Assembly (NCBI GenBank): GCA_004519485.1
Contig: CP038113.1
Coordinates: 392,501-456,500, forward strand
DNA: 64,000 nt
Direction: 5' to 3'
DNA from: Nannochloropsis oceanica
Taxonomy: Eukaryota; Sar; Eustigmatophyceae; Eustigmatales; Monodopsidaceae
The position numbers and the translations under genes were made by a program. The number at the start of each line of letters is the position of its first letter. Within the stretch, counting starts at the first letter, position 1. The notes under the pieces were generated by a model that did no database searches, was not told where the DNA came from, and saw only the letters and a list, made by a program, of their open reading frames with translations. Shown here piece by piece: positions 44,585-56,048 of this stretch.

Positions 44585-44964
44585 GATATGATTAGATCAA
44601 GATAAAATAAAACTGTAGTATAAAAAAAAGGTTAAGATAAAGACAAAACTGTACGATAAGATTCGATCTCAGATGATCTAATTGGAATCCCTGGACCTTA
44701 TTTTAAACTATGCCTGGTTACATGCCTTTAAATGGTTGATAGCCACCTTCCGAAAACCGATTTTTGAAAGTGTGAAAAGCTACTCCGCTATTTCAAATAT
44801 TCTTCAAAATATCTGTCAGTTTGCAGTACGATCAGTGATAACTTCTGCTGGAAGTTAACATGCTCGGACTTCCTTCACTTATTTATCCTTGCAATATGTA
44901 CATATATATATACAAACATATATACAATATATATCAAGCCTTCTTCATGCTGTAACCCACCCAT
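44585..44964. other. AT-rich intergenic region between convergent genes
   Basis: This is 3' flanking sequence. A 9-bp inverted repeat (ATTAGATCA at 44591-44599, TGATCTAAT at 44674-44682) and a TATATA-rich stretch at 44,895-44,935 are visible. No gene is supported. Confidence 0.5.
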
Positions 44965-45387
44965 CTATTCCTTCCTCTCCCCCAACCCCAATTCCATCGT
45001 CGACATGAACGCCGCCACGTCATTCGTCCACTGTCCATGCGCATACACATCATTATGACCCGCCTCCTGAAACTCAGAAAACCACAAATCCTCGAGTAAG
45101 TCCGGACGACGTCTCACCCTTGCGAGTTGTGCAGCGTGATACAACTCCTGTCCTAAGAAAAAAGGGATCATTCTATCCCTCCGCCCATGCAATATCAGGA
45201 TGGGTTCATTTAACTTTTGAATGTAATCGAGGGAGGGGAAACGCTCATGCATGCTATGAAGCAAGGCGTTCTTAACGAAAGGCAAAAGACGGAAGGGGAG
45301 GGCGGAGGGGTGATGCAGTGCTGCCATACTCAGGTTGGTGAAAGGGGCATCCAGAATAAGGCCCGTGGGGACGACAGGAAGAGAGCA

Positions 45388-45425
<38 letters not shown>

Positions 45426-46563
45426 CGCTGTCGTCAGCTGCTGCTGCTTCTGCCTCCTCGCTCAAATAATGAGCCAAGCCCAATGCCACGCCGGAACCTA
45501 AGGAATGCCCGTACAAATAAATATTTGCTGGCCCTCCCTCCCCCTCCTTCCCTCCCACCTTCTCCTGAACCCACGTCCACACCGCTCTTGCATCCAACCC
45601 TAACCCTGCCTCGGAGGGGGAACCAGTCGAGTCTCCAAACCCCCTGTAATCAATTGCAATCACATGCGCCTCCATCGTGGCTGCCAATGCCTTCACCAAT
45701 TCCACCCGATTAAATTGCCCTCGTGTCGCAGCATTCCCGTGGAAATAAATCACAACCCGTGTGTTTGGCCTGGCTAATGCCAGGTCAAAAAAATCTTCCC
45801 TTGCACGACTTCCCGGGGGCAGACGACTAGCCTCCACTGCTATCTTGTGAGAAGGCAACACATGCCATCCCCCCAACTCAAGACCGTCCGAAGTCTTTAC
45901 GCGGATATTTCGTGCATGCGGCAAGCGAAAAGAAATCAAGTCGGTCAGGTCACGAAAGATGGGCCAGCGGACCCAGTGGAGGTAGGTCATGAACCCTTGG
46001 GACTCAGGGACGGTGAGCAGGAGAGTAGTTGCCAGGACCCAGAACCCCGCTATTCCCGCTAAGATTTTGGCGGATAGATTGAGGTGGGCGCGTCGTTGTT
46101 TCTTCTTCTGTCCGTGCCTGATCCGTCGGACAGCTTTCCGGTCTCGTTCCTCTTGTTTGTGACGGTGTTCTTGATTATTTTTTGGCTGCTCAAGCATTCG
46201 CACGCGAGCGCGGCCTTTGAGCGCCGATGAGTTGGAGCAAGGCGCGTCTACGCCATCACGACAGGCGAGCTGCTGGGATTGTGACACCGGGAGTGCACGA
46301 GACGAGGAGGATGGAGAAGCGGCCGCGCTGGAGCAGGACGAGGAACAGGATGAGGATGACGAGGGCCCTGAGCTACTGTGCCTCTGGCTGGCTCCAGCAC
46401 CGCAGCCTCCGACTGCACAGGATGAGGCGACACTACAAGTGGCACATCCTTGAGGTGAAGCCGCCACCAAAGGCCGGGGCTTTGCCGTGGCTTGCATTGA
46501 CTCTGTAGATTTTTGGTGCAGGGGGGAGTGAGAACCGGTGAATGTGAGTTGGTATGGAAGCAT
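44965..46563 (-). CDS. ABHD12: ABHD12-like alpha/beta hydrolase (monoacylglycerol/lysophospholipid lipase)
   Basis: A single exon of 532 residues. ABHD12 is a membrane-bound serine hydrolase that cleaves lysophosphatidylserine and monoacylglycerols. Seen: a Ser-rich N-terminus, a basic stretch (RHGQKKKQRR), one membrane helix (ILAGIAGFWVLATTLLLTV), the oxyanion block IYFHGNAATRGQFNRVELVKAL, IDYRGFGDSTGSPSE, the nucleophile elbow GHSLGSG (Ser354), a cap region broken by an 11-Ser run, DAPFTNLSMAA, LILHGRRDRMIPF (Asp463) and AGHNDVY (His503). The catalytic triad is complete. The length exceeds human ABHD12 (398) because of low-complexity segments. It is divergent from the calponin gene (306 bp between starts). 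Confidence 0.88.
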
Positions 46564-46869
46564 GGAGAAGATGCACCAGCGCCAGGAGGTCGTTTAACTT
46601 GAAGGTTGTTGTGTCATTCCGACACTCCCGTCCGTTGAATGTCATTCTCATGCCTGTCTACACACGCGCTCATAACCACATCCCTTTCAACATACCCAAC
46701 GACAGGAAGCCGCCTACAACAAAGGTGGGGTTTCCTTCCTATAAGACTTAAATCGCCGACCTTGCCTCACTCCGTCCCGCCAGTGGCCTCAAGCTCGAAA
46801 CGAGCATACAACGATCAGTCAGTCTATAACAATCCACGACAACAACGCAACGACCAGAAGCTCATCATC
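46564..46869. promoter_or_regulatory. Divergent upstream region of ABHD12-like and calponin genes
   Basis: A 306-bp gap between two start codons pointing apart, so it must hold both promoters. No defined motif is recognised. Confidence 0.4.
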
Positions 46870-48294
46870 ATGACAAGCACGCACGACAATGCCTTAGGTG
46901 CGTATTGACAGGGGCTTGGGCTCAGAGTGAAGTTTGGGAAAGAGAATGGCGAGATCTGTAGGGGCAACGGAACGAAGCGGGGGGCTATGCGCATGGCGCT
47001 ACATGAGTATGCCAAGGAAGAATAGGCCCTCGATGCCTTGCCACATCGTGCATCGCCTTGTGCCTTGTTCTCGGATAAAAATAGAGGAGGACGCTTCAAA
47101 CTCACTACGTAAGGGGAGATGCATAGGCGGGGGGAGGATGGATGATGTTTACTTGTGATCCCCTGGAATAACCGTAGGGCCTTGATTTTCAGGGTTTCCA
47201 TTTTGTATGGTGAAGGCTATGAGTCTCTACTTTGATATTCTGCCTTCTTGTACGGCCCTCGCCTACCCCGTCGACCCTCCGAGCTTTTCTGACTTTCCCC
47301 CTTTTCTTTTTCTCGTCGAACAACAAATTACAGAGGAGGAGGTTCAGCACTGGGTGGAAAGTGTGCTCAAGGAACCCTTTCCTGAAGGGATGACCTTCGC
47401 TGAGGCCTTGAAGGATGGAACACGCTTGTGCCGGCTGATCAACGAGGTGCAGGTGTGTGTCGCGTGTGGGTGGGTCAGTGGGTTGATCGGGTGATTTGTG
47501 TAAACTTTTGAGAAGCGTATGATTCAAAAGTGCCCCAAAGATGTGTGGTGGTGGGTGCATCCTAGCATCATTCAATCAATTTTGTTCCTCATCTGCACTT
47601 CTTTTCACTCCTTCTCTTTAGCCGGGCAGCGTCAAGAAGGTCAACCAGTCCGCCATGATGTTCAAGCAAATGGAGAATATCTCTCTCTTTCTGGCCGCCT
47701 GCCGATCCCTGGGGGTACCAAGTTTTGACTGCTTCGAGACCAACGATTTGTTCCAAGGTACTCCGTCCTTCTCTTTGTCTTCTTTCTTGTCTCATCCTTG
47801 CGTCCCCGCCTCGCTCTCCTTGCTCTCGCTCTCTTTTGCATAACCATCGCTCACCTTTTAATTACTCTCCCGGCCTACCCTATTTTCGTCCAGAAAAGAA
47901 CATGCAAGGCGTCCTCCGGTGCCTGGATTCCCTCGGCCGCACCGTGCAGACCAACTGCCCCTCCTTCCCCGGCCCCCATCTTGGCGCCAAAATGGCCACA
48001 AAAAATGAGCGACATTTCGATCCTGCCCTGCTTAATGCAAGCAAAGGTGCTGTGAACAAATTGAACATGGGATCCTCAGCTTTCATGGAGAGGAAAGCGC
48101 CAGATATCTCAGCTAGCGTCACATTTGGGAATGAGTGCGTGGGGGCAAGTACTACGGATGCACCCACTTTCTTGACGACAGGCAATTCGACAGGTATGAG
48201 GTCCTCGCCTAAAAAGACGGAAGGGGGAAGGGAGGAGATTGCTCCGCCGGTGCCGGGAGCAGGGGCGGTGGAGGGAGGAAAATTGGCCGAGTGA
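46870..48294 (+). CDS. Calponin/transgelin-family single CH-domain protein
   Basis: Exons 46870-46897 (28 nt, MTSTHDNAL), 47334-47452, 47622-47757, 47894-48294; the phases fit throughout and give 227 residues. Transgelins bundle actin filaments. The type-3 calponin homology domain occupies residues ~10-130: EEEVQHWVESVLKEPFPEG, TFAEALKDGTRLCRLINEV, PSFDCFETNDLF and MQGVLRCLDSLGRTVQ, with the PGSVKKVNQSAMMFKQMENI block corresponding to the VFKQMEQ region of animal transgelin. One degenerate calponin-like repeat follows (ALLNASKGAVNKLNMGSS). The tail is Gly/Pro/Glu-rich. The first exon is very small and is assigned because its split codon gives GAG GAG GAG in frame. Confidence 0.85.
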
Positions 48295-49472
48295 TGATGA
48301 CAAGAAGAAATGTGTTTGTTTGTTCGTACAATGGAAATATGAGTAGAGGTGGTGAATGATAAATGACTAAGAATATACACGCCGGCGTGTGTAACATACA
48401 GAGTAAAGTTCACCCTTTCGTAAGTGCAATTTAAGAAGTGTTTTGATGCGACAGAAAGACGTGACGTCAGTGAGGCACAGGAAGTGGTAAAAGAGAAGAA
48501 AGGCGCGGAAGTATGGGGAAGAGCAGAAAGTGAATAATAATGACTGAACGATTCAAGAGCTTGGACGGCTGCACTGTAGTCTGGGCTTCGTATTCTTCTT
48601 ACCGTATCCGAGTCACACCGAAACTGCTAAAACCCTTTCCGTGTCATGTCTTATGCCGGTCTTCTCCTTCGTTTGTCTCTCGTGGTAACGGCCCCTATCG
48701 GCAGTTGAGTTGGCTCCTGGTTCGCGACTCGTCCCCAACCGTGCCAAATGACACAGGAAATTCAACTCCGCGGTCACAACAATCATGCAGGAGGATCATC
48801 ATATGTGATATGTTTTCACCAAGCGGTATGCATGCGTCTAGGACTACCCTCGCTGCAAAATAATTACGTATTCATACCCTTCTTCAACCACTGGTGGCAC
48901 AGAGACAGGGGTGAGAGGGAAATATCGTGTTTTGCCCACGGCGACCCTCTAGGAGGCCAAGGGAGAGGGCGCGTAGCACAATATAAGCATCGCTATCGAT
49001 TCAAGGGGGACATCGCGCGCTGTTTGTGGTCTAGGTAGCCGTCAAATAGGTATGTGCATGAGGCGTGGAGCGCAACCGGCGGGGGTGGTGGAAGGAGGAG
49101 TCCTCCAGCGTACATTCGTGGCTGTTCGGAACGAAAGGAGGGCCACCCTCCAACACCATGGAGCCTTGTAAATGCTTACTGCCAGCACAAGGAACGACTG
49201 CAGATCCTGGTGTGGTGTGTATGTGTGTGTGGTGGTCTACATGAGCTAGCTTTTTATTCGCTTTTAGGCGAAAATGCCCGATTCTAAGACGTTTATGCTA
49301 GAAGGCCCAACAGCACGCCTGAAATTTGATGCAATATCTTCCATATATCGCATTGGATTACTCCTACGCACATCCATACCCTCCATCAACCATCCGCCCA
49401 TCCCCACACAGCACACCGAGAAGAAGCAGCAGCAGCAGCAGCAGTAGTAGCAGTAAGCCTTCATTCATTACC
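48295..49472. other. Intergenic region
   Basis: A 1.2 kb stretch between two plus-strand genes. Frames such as 48540-48863 (+) are not supported by motif or splice context. The last ~150 bases before 49473 contain a CAGCAG/TAG-rich repeat and probably form the transporter 5' UTR. Confidence 0.5.
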
Positions 49473-51763
49473 ATGTATCGCCTGACCGAGCACGAGATTA
49501 ACCTGGAGACCGCCGAGCTGGACTCTGCCGCCCACCTCACCACATCCATTCCCCGCAATGGTCCAGATGATCGCGCCGAATACGATGCCTTGGCTGCGGC
49601 GGCCGTCTCTACCATTGGCAGCGGGGCGACACTCGATTCCTCCTCTTCTTCTTCCTCCTCCTCCTCGAGCAAAGACGAAGAGTACGGAGAGATTACGACC
49701 TTGATGAAGGGAGAAACCCCAGGAGGGAAGGGTAGGGTTCGCACCCCTTCCTCGACGATGAAAGCAGGAGGAGGACTTGGGGTGGGGAAGTTGGAGATTG
49801 AGGGAGGGAGGCCAGGTGATGGCATGGATCCGGCGATGAGGTTGCGCTTGACAAGCATGTGGAGTTCGCAGAACCTGGCGTTGTTGATGAGTTATTGGAC
49901 GATTGGGTATGAGTGGATGGGAGAAGGCGAGGGAGGAAGGGAACAAGGAGGGGCAGAAAGAGGGATCAATCGTGTTCGTGCCACCCGCACTCATTCTCTT
50001 TCTTCCTCCAACCTCTAGTTTCGCAATGACCTTTACGGGCACGCCTCTTACGGCCTACGCCGTCGGAAAGTTGAACATCAGCCCGGCCCAGCTTAATATA
50101 ACTGGAACGATGCTAGCGTTGCCTTGGTCATTCAAAGTACTCTATGGACTCTTGTCAGACTGTGTCCCCATTCGCGGGAAACGCCGCAAGCCGTATTTTA
50201 TCATCGGCTGGTCTATTTTCGTGGGTGAGTGAGGGACAGGGAAGAAAGGCAAAGAAGATAGGGGGGAAATGTGGCACATTACGACTCAGATTGCGGCCAC
50301 TCATATTATATTCCTCCCTCCCTTTCTTCCATCACTCCTTCTCTCCCTCCCTTCAGGCATGAATCTCGCTCTGGCCTCCATGGGCGAGCCAAGTCTTAAT
50401 GCCTTGATCGGCATGGGCTTCTTCTCCGTGTGTGGATACATGCTCGCAGACGTCATGTGTGACGCGATCATAGTCGAGCGGTCTCAGCTAGAAGTGGAGG
50501 GGAAAGTAGGGACTATGCAGGCAGTGGGCTATATGGCGAGGTACATCGGGAATGTCGTGGGTGCCACGCTGGGCACCATTTTGTACAACGAGGCCGAGTG
50601 GGGGTGGGGGTTAAGCATCAGCAACATTTACTTGCTCAACGGGTTGAGCGCGCTTGTATTGGTGGGCCCGGTTACCTGGCAGCTGTCAGATCCGAACCAT
50701 GTGTTGGCCGCCAGGAGCCTGAGAGAGCAGCTGGAGGATATATGGGAGATGGTGCAGAGGAAGACGATTTTTGTGCCCATGTCATTTATTGCGGTATGTA
50801 CCCTATTTCCCTCCCTCCCTCATTCCCTTCTATCCTTCCCTCTTTCGTTCTTGCCCCTGACACGGCCCACCTTCTTAATGCCCCTTCGTCCTTTCCTCCT
50901 TCTCTCCCTCCCTTTCTTCCCATAGGTGTACAATATGATGCAAATTCCGAACGGTGCATGGAGCAACTTCCTCATTTTGGGGTTGAAGTTTACGCCCTGG
51001 ATGCTGGGTATCATGTTTATTATCGCAACAGTCTTCTCGTGGTTAGGTGATATGGGAGGGAAGGGAGAGAGGGAGGAGAAGAGGAGACCTTTGGTGGCGC
51101 CAGACGAAGATTGCTTTTCTGTATCCTGATGTTTCTTTCTTGCGTTTTTCACATGTTTTCTTTTCCCTCCCAGGTATCACTTTCTACCGTGCCTTCCTCA
51201 TGCCCTACTCCTGGCGCTGGGTCTACATCATCTCCACCTCCCTCACTGTCTTCTTCTCTGTCCTTCAGCTCTGCCTCATCTTCCGCATCAATGTCAGGTG
51301 GGGGATCCCCGACCTGGTGTTTGCCTTGGGAGATGACGCGGCCGGCAGCTTTATTCAAGCCTTACAGTTCCTGCCTGCCGTGACCATGTACATCGGTTTG
51401 TGCCCCGCCGGCGCAGAGGGGACGAGCTACGCGATGCTTACTACCCTTTCGAATGTGGCAGGTGCGATTGGCTCGGACATGGGCACCTTGATGACGGGCA
51501 TATGGAATGTGTCGAATGAAAGCCTGTCGGCGGGGGAATGGTCGGGCCTGTGGAAACTCAGTTTGTTGACGAGTTTATTGCAGCCCCTGGGATTGTGCCT
51601 GTTGTTTTTGTTGCCCAGGGACGTGGCGCACCAGAAGGCGATGCAAAAATGCGATAAGAAGAACTGGTGGGGGGGGGCGGGATTTGTGACATTTTTGGTG
51701 GTTGCATGGAGCTGGACGATCATCCAGACTTTTGTTTATTTGGCCACGGGGAGCAGCGTCTGA
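49473..51763 (+). CDS. BT1-family (folate/biopterin-type) membrane transporter
   Basis: Exons 49473-49906, 50019-50224, 50357-50793, 50926-51046, 51174-51763; all phases agree and give 595 residues. The BT1 family is a branch of the major facilitator superfamily that carries folates and pteridines in trypanosomatids, cyanobacteria and plastids; the actual substrate here is not evident. Residues 1-125 are a hydrophilic, Ser-rich cytosolic N-terminus (MYRLTEHEINLETAELDSA). Twelve or so membrane helices follow, with the family blocks LPWSFKVLYGLLSDCVPI, GKRRKPYFIIGW, GYMLADVMCDAIIVER, EGKVGTMQAVGYMARYIGN and AEGTSYAMLTTLSNVAGAIG. No plastid presequence is seen, so the plasma membrane or an endomembrane is more likely. 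Introns are 112-132 bp, each with G-runs near the donor. Confidence 0.9.
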
Positions 51764-52791
51764 TGAGAGGGAGGGAAGAAGGGAAACAGGGGGTGGGGAA
51801 GGGGTTTATATATTTTGGCCATGGCGATGATTCACTACACGACGAGAAAAGCTGAATGCGTCAGTCGATCTAAATCTGGAGCGGGGAAGGCAAGAAGTGA
51901 GTAAGTAGACTGCAGCGTAGCTCAGCGTAATGACTGTACATTTGATTGAAGAAGGCGGGTGAAGGTGGAAATCCATGACAAAAGCACCTGCCACTGCACC
52001 GGCATTCGCATCCGCACCAGACAGGCCGGCGGGTGTCCACGCGGGCGACAAGCAAAAGACGAATGTTACGATCCGTTTTTAAGCAGTCGCCTCGTGAACG
52101 ACTGCTTGATAGTGGTCGGTGCTCAATCGATGCCAGCATGTCCTGTAGAGGGGAAATCGAGAGAATGAAAAATAAAAGAAACAAAGCACCACAATCTGTC
52201 CCTCATGTGATCGACCTTTGGGAATGCTTCTTCCTTTGCCGAGCACATGAACGTGGCTTTCGACCCAAAACAGGCGCTTGTCCCCCCTCTCACACACAAG
52301 AAGAAGTGAGTTAACATGGCCAAACGAGACAATGAGAAAAGCAAAACCACAAAAGCGCCTTAAAATTCACAACCCTCCTCCATCCGTCTTTTCTTGAGAT
52401 TTCCTTCGTTCCTGATATCATGGTCCACCACTACCAACCCCTTCTATACGACATGCTCCCTTTCTTCTCTGTCCCTCTAACTCGCGCATGCCCGGTGTAT
52501 AGAGGACAGGAGGGAGGAAAGACACCTATGATATGATTGCTTGCGTGACTTTCCCCTTCCTCTCTATCTCCCTACCTCTCACCGCACCCTGGGTTGGCCT
52601 TTTTCCTTCCTCTCTCCACTCCATTTTTCCTACCCCTTCGTCGACGTCGCCATGATATTGCTGTCGTTGTCTCCGTTTCCGGGTTTTTATTTTTCACTTA
52701 AAAAAAAGAAAGAGAGAAGGGGAAAGAGAGAGAAACCGTCTACCAACCATTATCATCATCATCACCCATCTTCGTATTCTTCTTCCTTCCT
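51764..52791. other. Intergenic region between convergent genes
   Basis: The 3' flanks of the transporter (+) and Rieske gene (-) lie here, with an AAAGAGAGA purine tract near 52,700. Small frames on both strands look random. No element is recognised. Confidence 0.5.
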
Positions 52792-53799
52792 CTAATAGTA
52801 GTCACCGGTGGCCTTGCCCTGCGCGTCAAGGAGACCCGCCCAGTACTTGCTCTCGAAATCGGCCTTCAGATTAATGTTGAGCAATGCCTCAATGTCCGAG
52901 CCACGGGAACGGACCTGGAACACAGCCAAGTCGCGGGGGGGCTGGAGCTTGCCGAGGACAAGGGGGCCAAGGACGGGGGGGAAAGGGCACCAGTCTCCGA
53001 CGAGTTCACCGGACTCGAGGCTGAAAGCGGACTTGTGGAGGGGGCAGACGATGGTGCCATCGCCCAGGGAGCCCTGGTCGAGGGGCGTGCCGAGGTGGGG
53101 GCAGACATTGGCAACGCAGTAGACAGAGCCGTCGTAGTCGGCCACAAGGAGGAGCTGGAGGCCCTTGGACTCGACGGGGATGATGTCACCGGGGGCAATG
53201 TCGGTGGCCTTCAGGAGGGGCACCCATTCGTCCTTGGCCTTCACACTCTTGACACGGATGGAGCCGTCCGAGGCCTGGGGACCGGCGGCCAAGGGGCCTG
53301 CCCGAGGGGAGGGCCGGGCGAACTGAGGCACTGTTTTTGGGGTTGGGGTGGGGTTGATGAGGGCGGGTCAGTTTTCTCCAGATCGAATGCGGCATACAGT
53401 GCAAAATGGTATGATTGCCCTGATCCTCGCCATCCAAGTTCCTCGCATTCCAAGGTCCGTCTCCCCATCCACCCGGGCATCTATCTCCGCCCAAAATGGG
53501 CGTGTATACAAAATACATCCACACAATTTCCCTACCATCCGACACATGCGGATGCTTTGACTGGCTCATTGTGTGGCTCCCCCCCTTCCCATCCACATCA
53601 CCCTTGAATACCGAAAAGGACGCCCTACCCAACGCAAAAACAACCCCCCACATAACATAGCCAACTCTAAGGTAAAATGAGCTGCTACTAAGAGTATTCT
53701 CATTCCCGTTCCTCCCCCTGCCCTTCCTCATACCAACTCAGACTTACCGAAAGCCTGGGTTGTGGCGCAGAGAGCAAGGAGGACGGCGGCGACCTTCAT
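52792..53799 (-). CDS. Plastid-targeted Rieske [2Fe-2S] domain protein
   Basis: Exon 1 is 53799-53748 (52 nt) and exon 2 is 53330-52792; the split Val codon restores the frame and gives 196 residues. Exon 1 encodes a signal peptide (MKVAAVLLALCATTQAF) almost exactly, with the conserved Phe at its end; the following basic, Pro-rich stretch (VPQFARPSPRAGPLAAG) acts as a transit peptide. The mature part is a Rieske ferredoxin-like fold with both ligand pairs: C94-P-H96-LG and C113-P-L-H116, plus SAFSLESGELVGDW. Such proteins pass electrons via a 2Fe-2S cluster bound by two Cys and two His. The electron partner is not evident; it is neither the cytochrome b6f Rieske subunit (no membrane anchor) nor an oxygenase (no mononuclear iron domain). 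Related soluble plastid Rieske proteins include plant PSB33, but that protein lacks the ligands seen here. Confidence 0.85.
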
Positions 53800-54626
53800 G
53801 GTTATGTGTGTGACTGTGTTGTGTGGTGCGCGGTTGTGTGCTGGTAAGCATGTGAGTCGAAGCAGCCAAACAGCAAATCAAAGAGCCCAGACAGGAGCAG
53901 CAGCCTAAGCGAGGATCCTGGGGCAACCACGCGGCATCAAGTTCTGGAACAACATCCACCGTACACATGGAGGGATGGGACTTCAAAGATGAGATACGTG
54001 AATAAATACAGAGACCAGAGATGAGGCGTGAGGCAAGGCCCCTTTATTCAATTAATTAGGACCTGGTCCTCAAGAAGCGACAGCACAGAAGCAAGCCAAA
54101 TGGCTCGCCACCCACGGTGCCTTTCCTCCCCGTGTGCAAGTCAGAGACACGCCCCAAGACCCTCTCTCACTCCCTTCTACATATCAAGTCCACATGTGCA
54201 CATTTTGATCCCCTTCACGTGCCCAAACAACCCTGATCACCGGCTGAAAAGCCCACGAAAAGCGGTAGTTGAGTGTATCTTGAGCTTTCGTGAGGGCAAG
54301 TGCGGACTCGAGTGATCATCATTGTTTTTTCTGTGTTTTCCGGAATCCAAAGCCGAAAGCCTCAACCCAGGCAAAATTACGGCCTGGCACATGGCGCGAA
54401 AGGCCATCGACAAGCATCGCCCACTTTTTCCTTTCTGCGTGCACACGCGCGGTCACGGCTTCGGTGTGGGTGGTCATGGTATTTGTTCAATAAGGTTCCC
54501 TCCATGATTTTCAAGCCTCTCCAGCCACTCAATTTGAATTTCTTCTTCGACCATCGGTTCCGGGCTCTTCTCAGGTGAGAACTCACCCCTCTCTCAACAC
54601 CAACACAGGGTGGCTTCTTATCCACC
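53800..54626. promoter_or_regulatory. Divergent upstream region of Rieske and RNase H2A genes
   Basis: An 827-bp region separates the two start codons. It must contain both promoters and 5' UTRs. Short frames near 54,028-54,580 are not supported. No specific binding site is recognised. Confidence 0.4.
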
Positions 54627-55880
54627 ATGGCGGCCGACAGCGACGAGAACGAGGCCCCATGCAGCACCATTACCCCCAGCAGCACCAGTTGCTCAAATGA
54701 TGAAAACAATCCTCCCCCAGCCCTGACCCTCGCGCAGCAGCAACAGGCCGACGACGACGCCAAGGGCTTCCCCAAGAATCGCTTCTCGCACGGCGTCACC
54801 AAGCTCTGGCACATCCCACCTTCCCTCAAGACGGGCAAGCCCGTCAAGCTGGGCATTGATGAGGCAGGCCGTGGTCCTGTCATGGGACCGATGGTGTATG
54901 CGGCGGCATTTTGGAAGGTGGAAGAGGTATGTCTTAATAATAGGGAGGAGGGGAGGTTGAGGGAAGACCTGTGCATCAAATGAAACAAACGACGAAAGAA
55001 GAATGCCTGTGTCTGTGGTTGGGAATGAAGGATATTGGATTTAAATGTTTGAGAGGGCGAGAAACGGTATTTTACCTCCCAACGCCTTGATTTCCTCCCT
55101 ATCCTGCAGGACGCCGCCATGATTGCCATGGGCTTCGACGACTCCAAGGCTCTGGACGAAAAAACCCGTGACGGGCTATTTCAACGCATGCTGCGGACGC
55201 ATGCTCATCTTGGGTGGGTTATCCATTCCATTCCTGCCGCAGAATTGGCAGGCAAGATGTTAATGAAAGAGCCGACGAGCTTGAATAAAATAAGTCACGA
55301 TTCCGCAGCAGACATGATTTCTCTCGTGTTGGCGGAAGGTGTGTGTGTGACGGAGGTATTTGTGGACACAGTGGGCGACCCAGAGATGTACCAGAAGAAG
55401 TTGGAAGGACTGTTTGCGCACCATTCCCCTCGTATCACGTTTGTGGTGGCGAAGAAAGCCGATAGCTTGTACAAGACCGTGAGCGCGGCCTCGATTGCTG
55501 CCAAGGTGACGAGGGACAGGGCCATCAGTGGGTGGGTGTGGGAGGAGGGCTTTCAAGGCAAAGGTCAAGTGCCGTTGACGAACTTCGGGAGCGGCTACCC
55601 GGGGGACGCCCGTTGCTCGGAATGGCTGAAAGGCAACAGTGACAGCGTGTTTGGCTTTCCTAGCCTGGTGCGCTTCAGCTGGTCCACGGCCCGGGATCTG
55701 ATGGAGAAGGAGTGCGTAAAGGTAGAGTGGGAGGAGGACGAGGAGGATGGGGGGGGGCTACCAGCGGGGACGGCGTCGATTGAGGCGTTTATTCGACCCA
55801 AGCCGGGGGCACCCAAAAAGGCACGGAAGAGAGCCAAGTATTTTCAAACGCGGGGCATGGAGACAGTGGGGGACTTCTAA
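54627..55880 (+). CDS. RNASEH2A: Ribonuclease H2 catalytic subunit A
   Basis: Exon 1 is 54627-54926 and exon 2 is 55110-55880; phase 0, 356 residues. RNase H2 removes single ribonucleotides and RNA-DNA hybrids from nuclear DNA. Seen: KLGIDEAGRGPVMGPMVY (Asp78-Glu79 of the active site), GFDDSKALDEKTRD, SLNKISHDSAADMI, VFVDTVGDPEMY (third acidic residue), FVVAKKADSLYKTVSAASIAAKVTRD (fourth acid and the conserved Lys/Ser block) and NFGSGYPGD, which carries the Tyr that reads ribose 2'-OH. The C-terminus has a SIEAFIRPK stretch and a basic tail. An N-terminal extension of ~65 low-complexity residues precedes the domain. Helper subunits H2B and H2C are not in the window. Confidence 0.95.
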
Positions 55881-56048
55881 TCAGCTATCACAGGATAGGA
55901 GGTCGATGATGATAATGATAACAATAGAGCTATCAGATACTGGAGCAGATGCATGGGGCAAAACTGGTGTGTCATATTGAAGGTCGTTTGCATCATATCT
56001 TATTGGCTAGTTTTCAATTTATTTTGTACATGGTGTCTGCATTCTATT

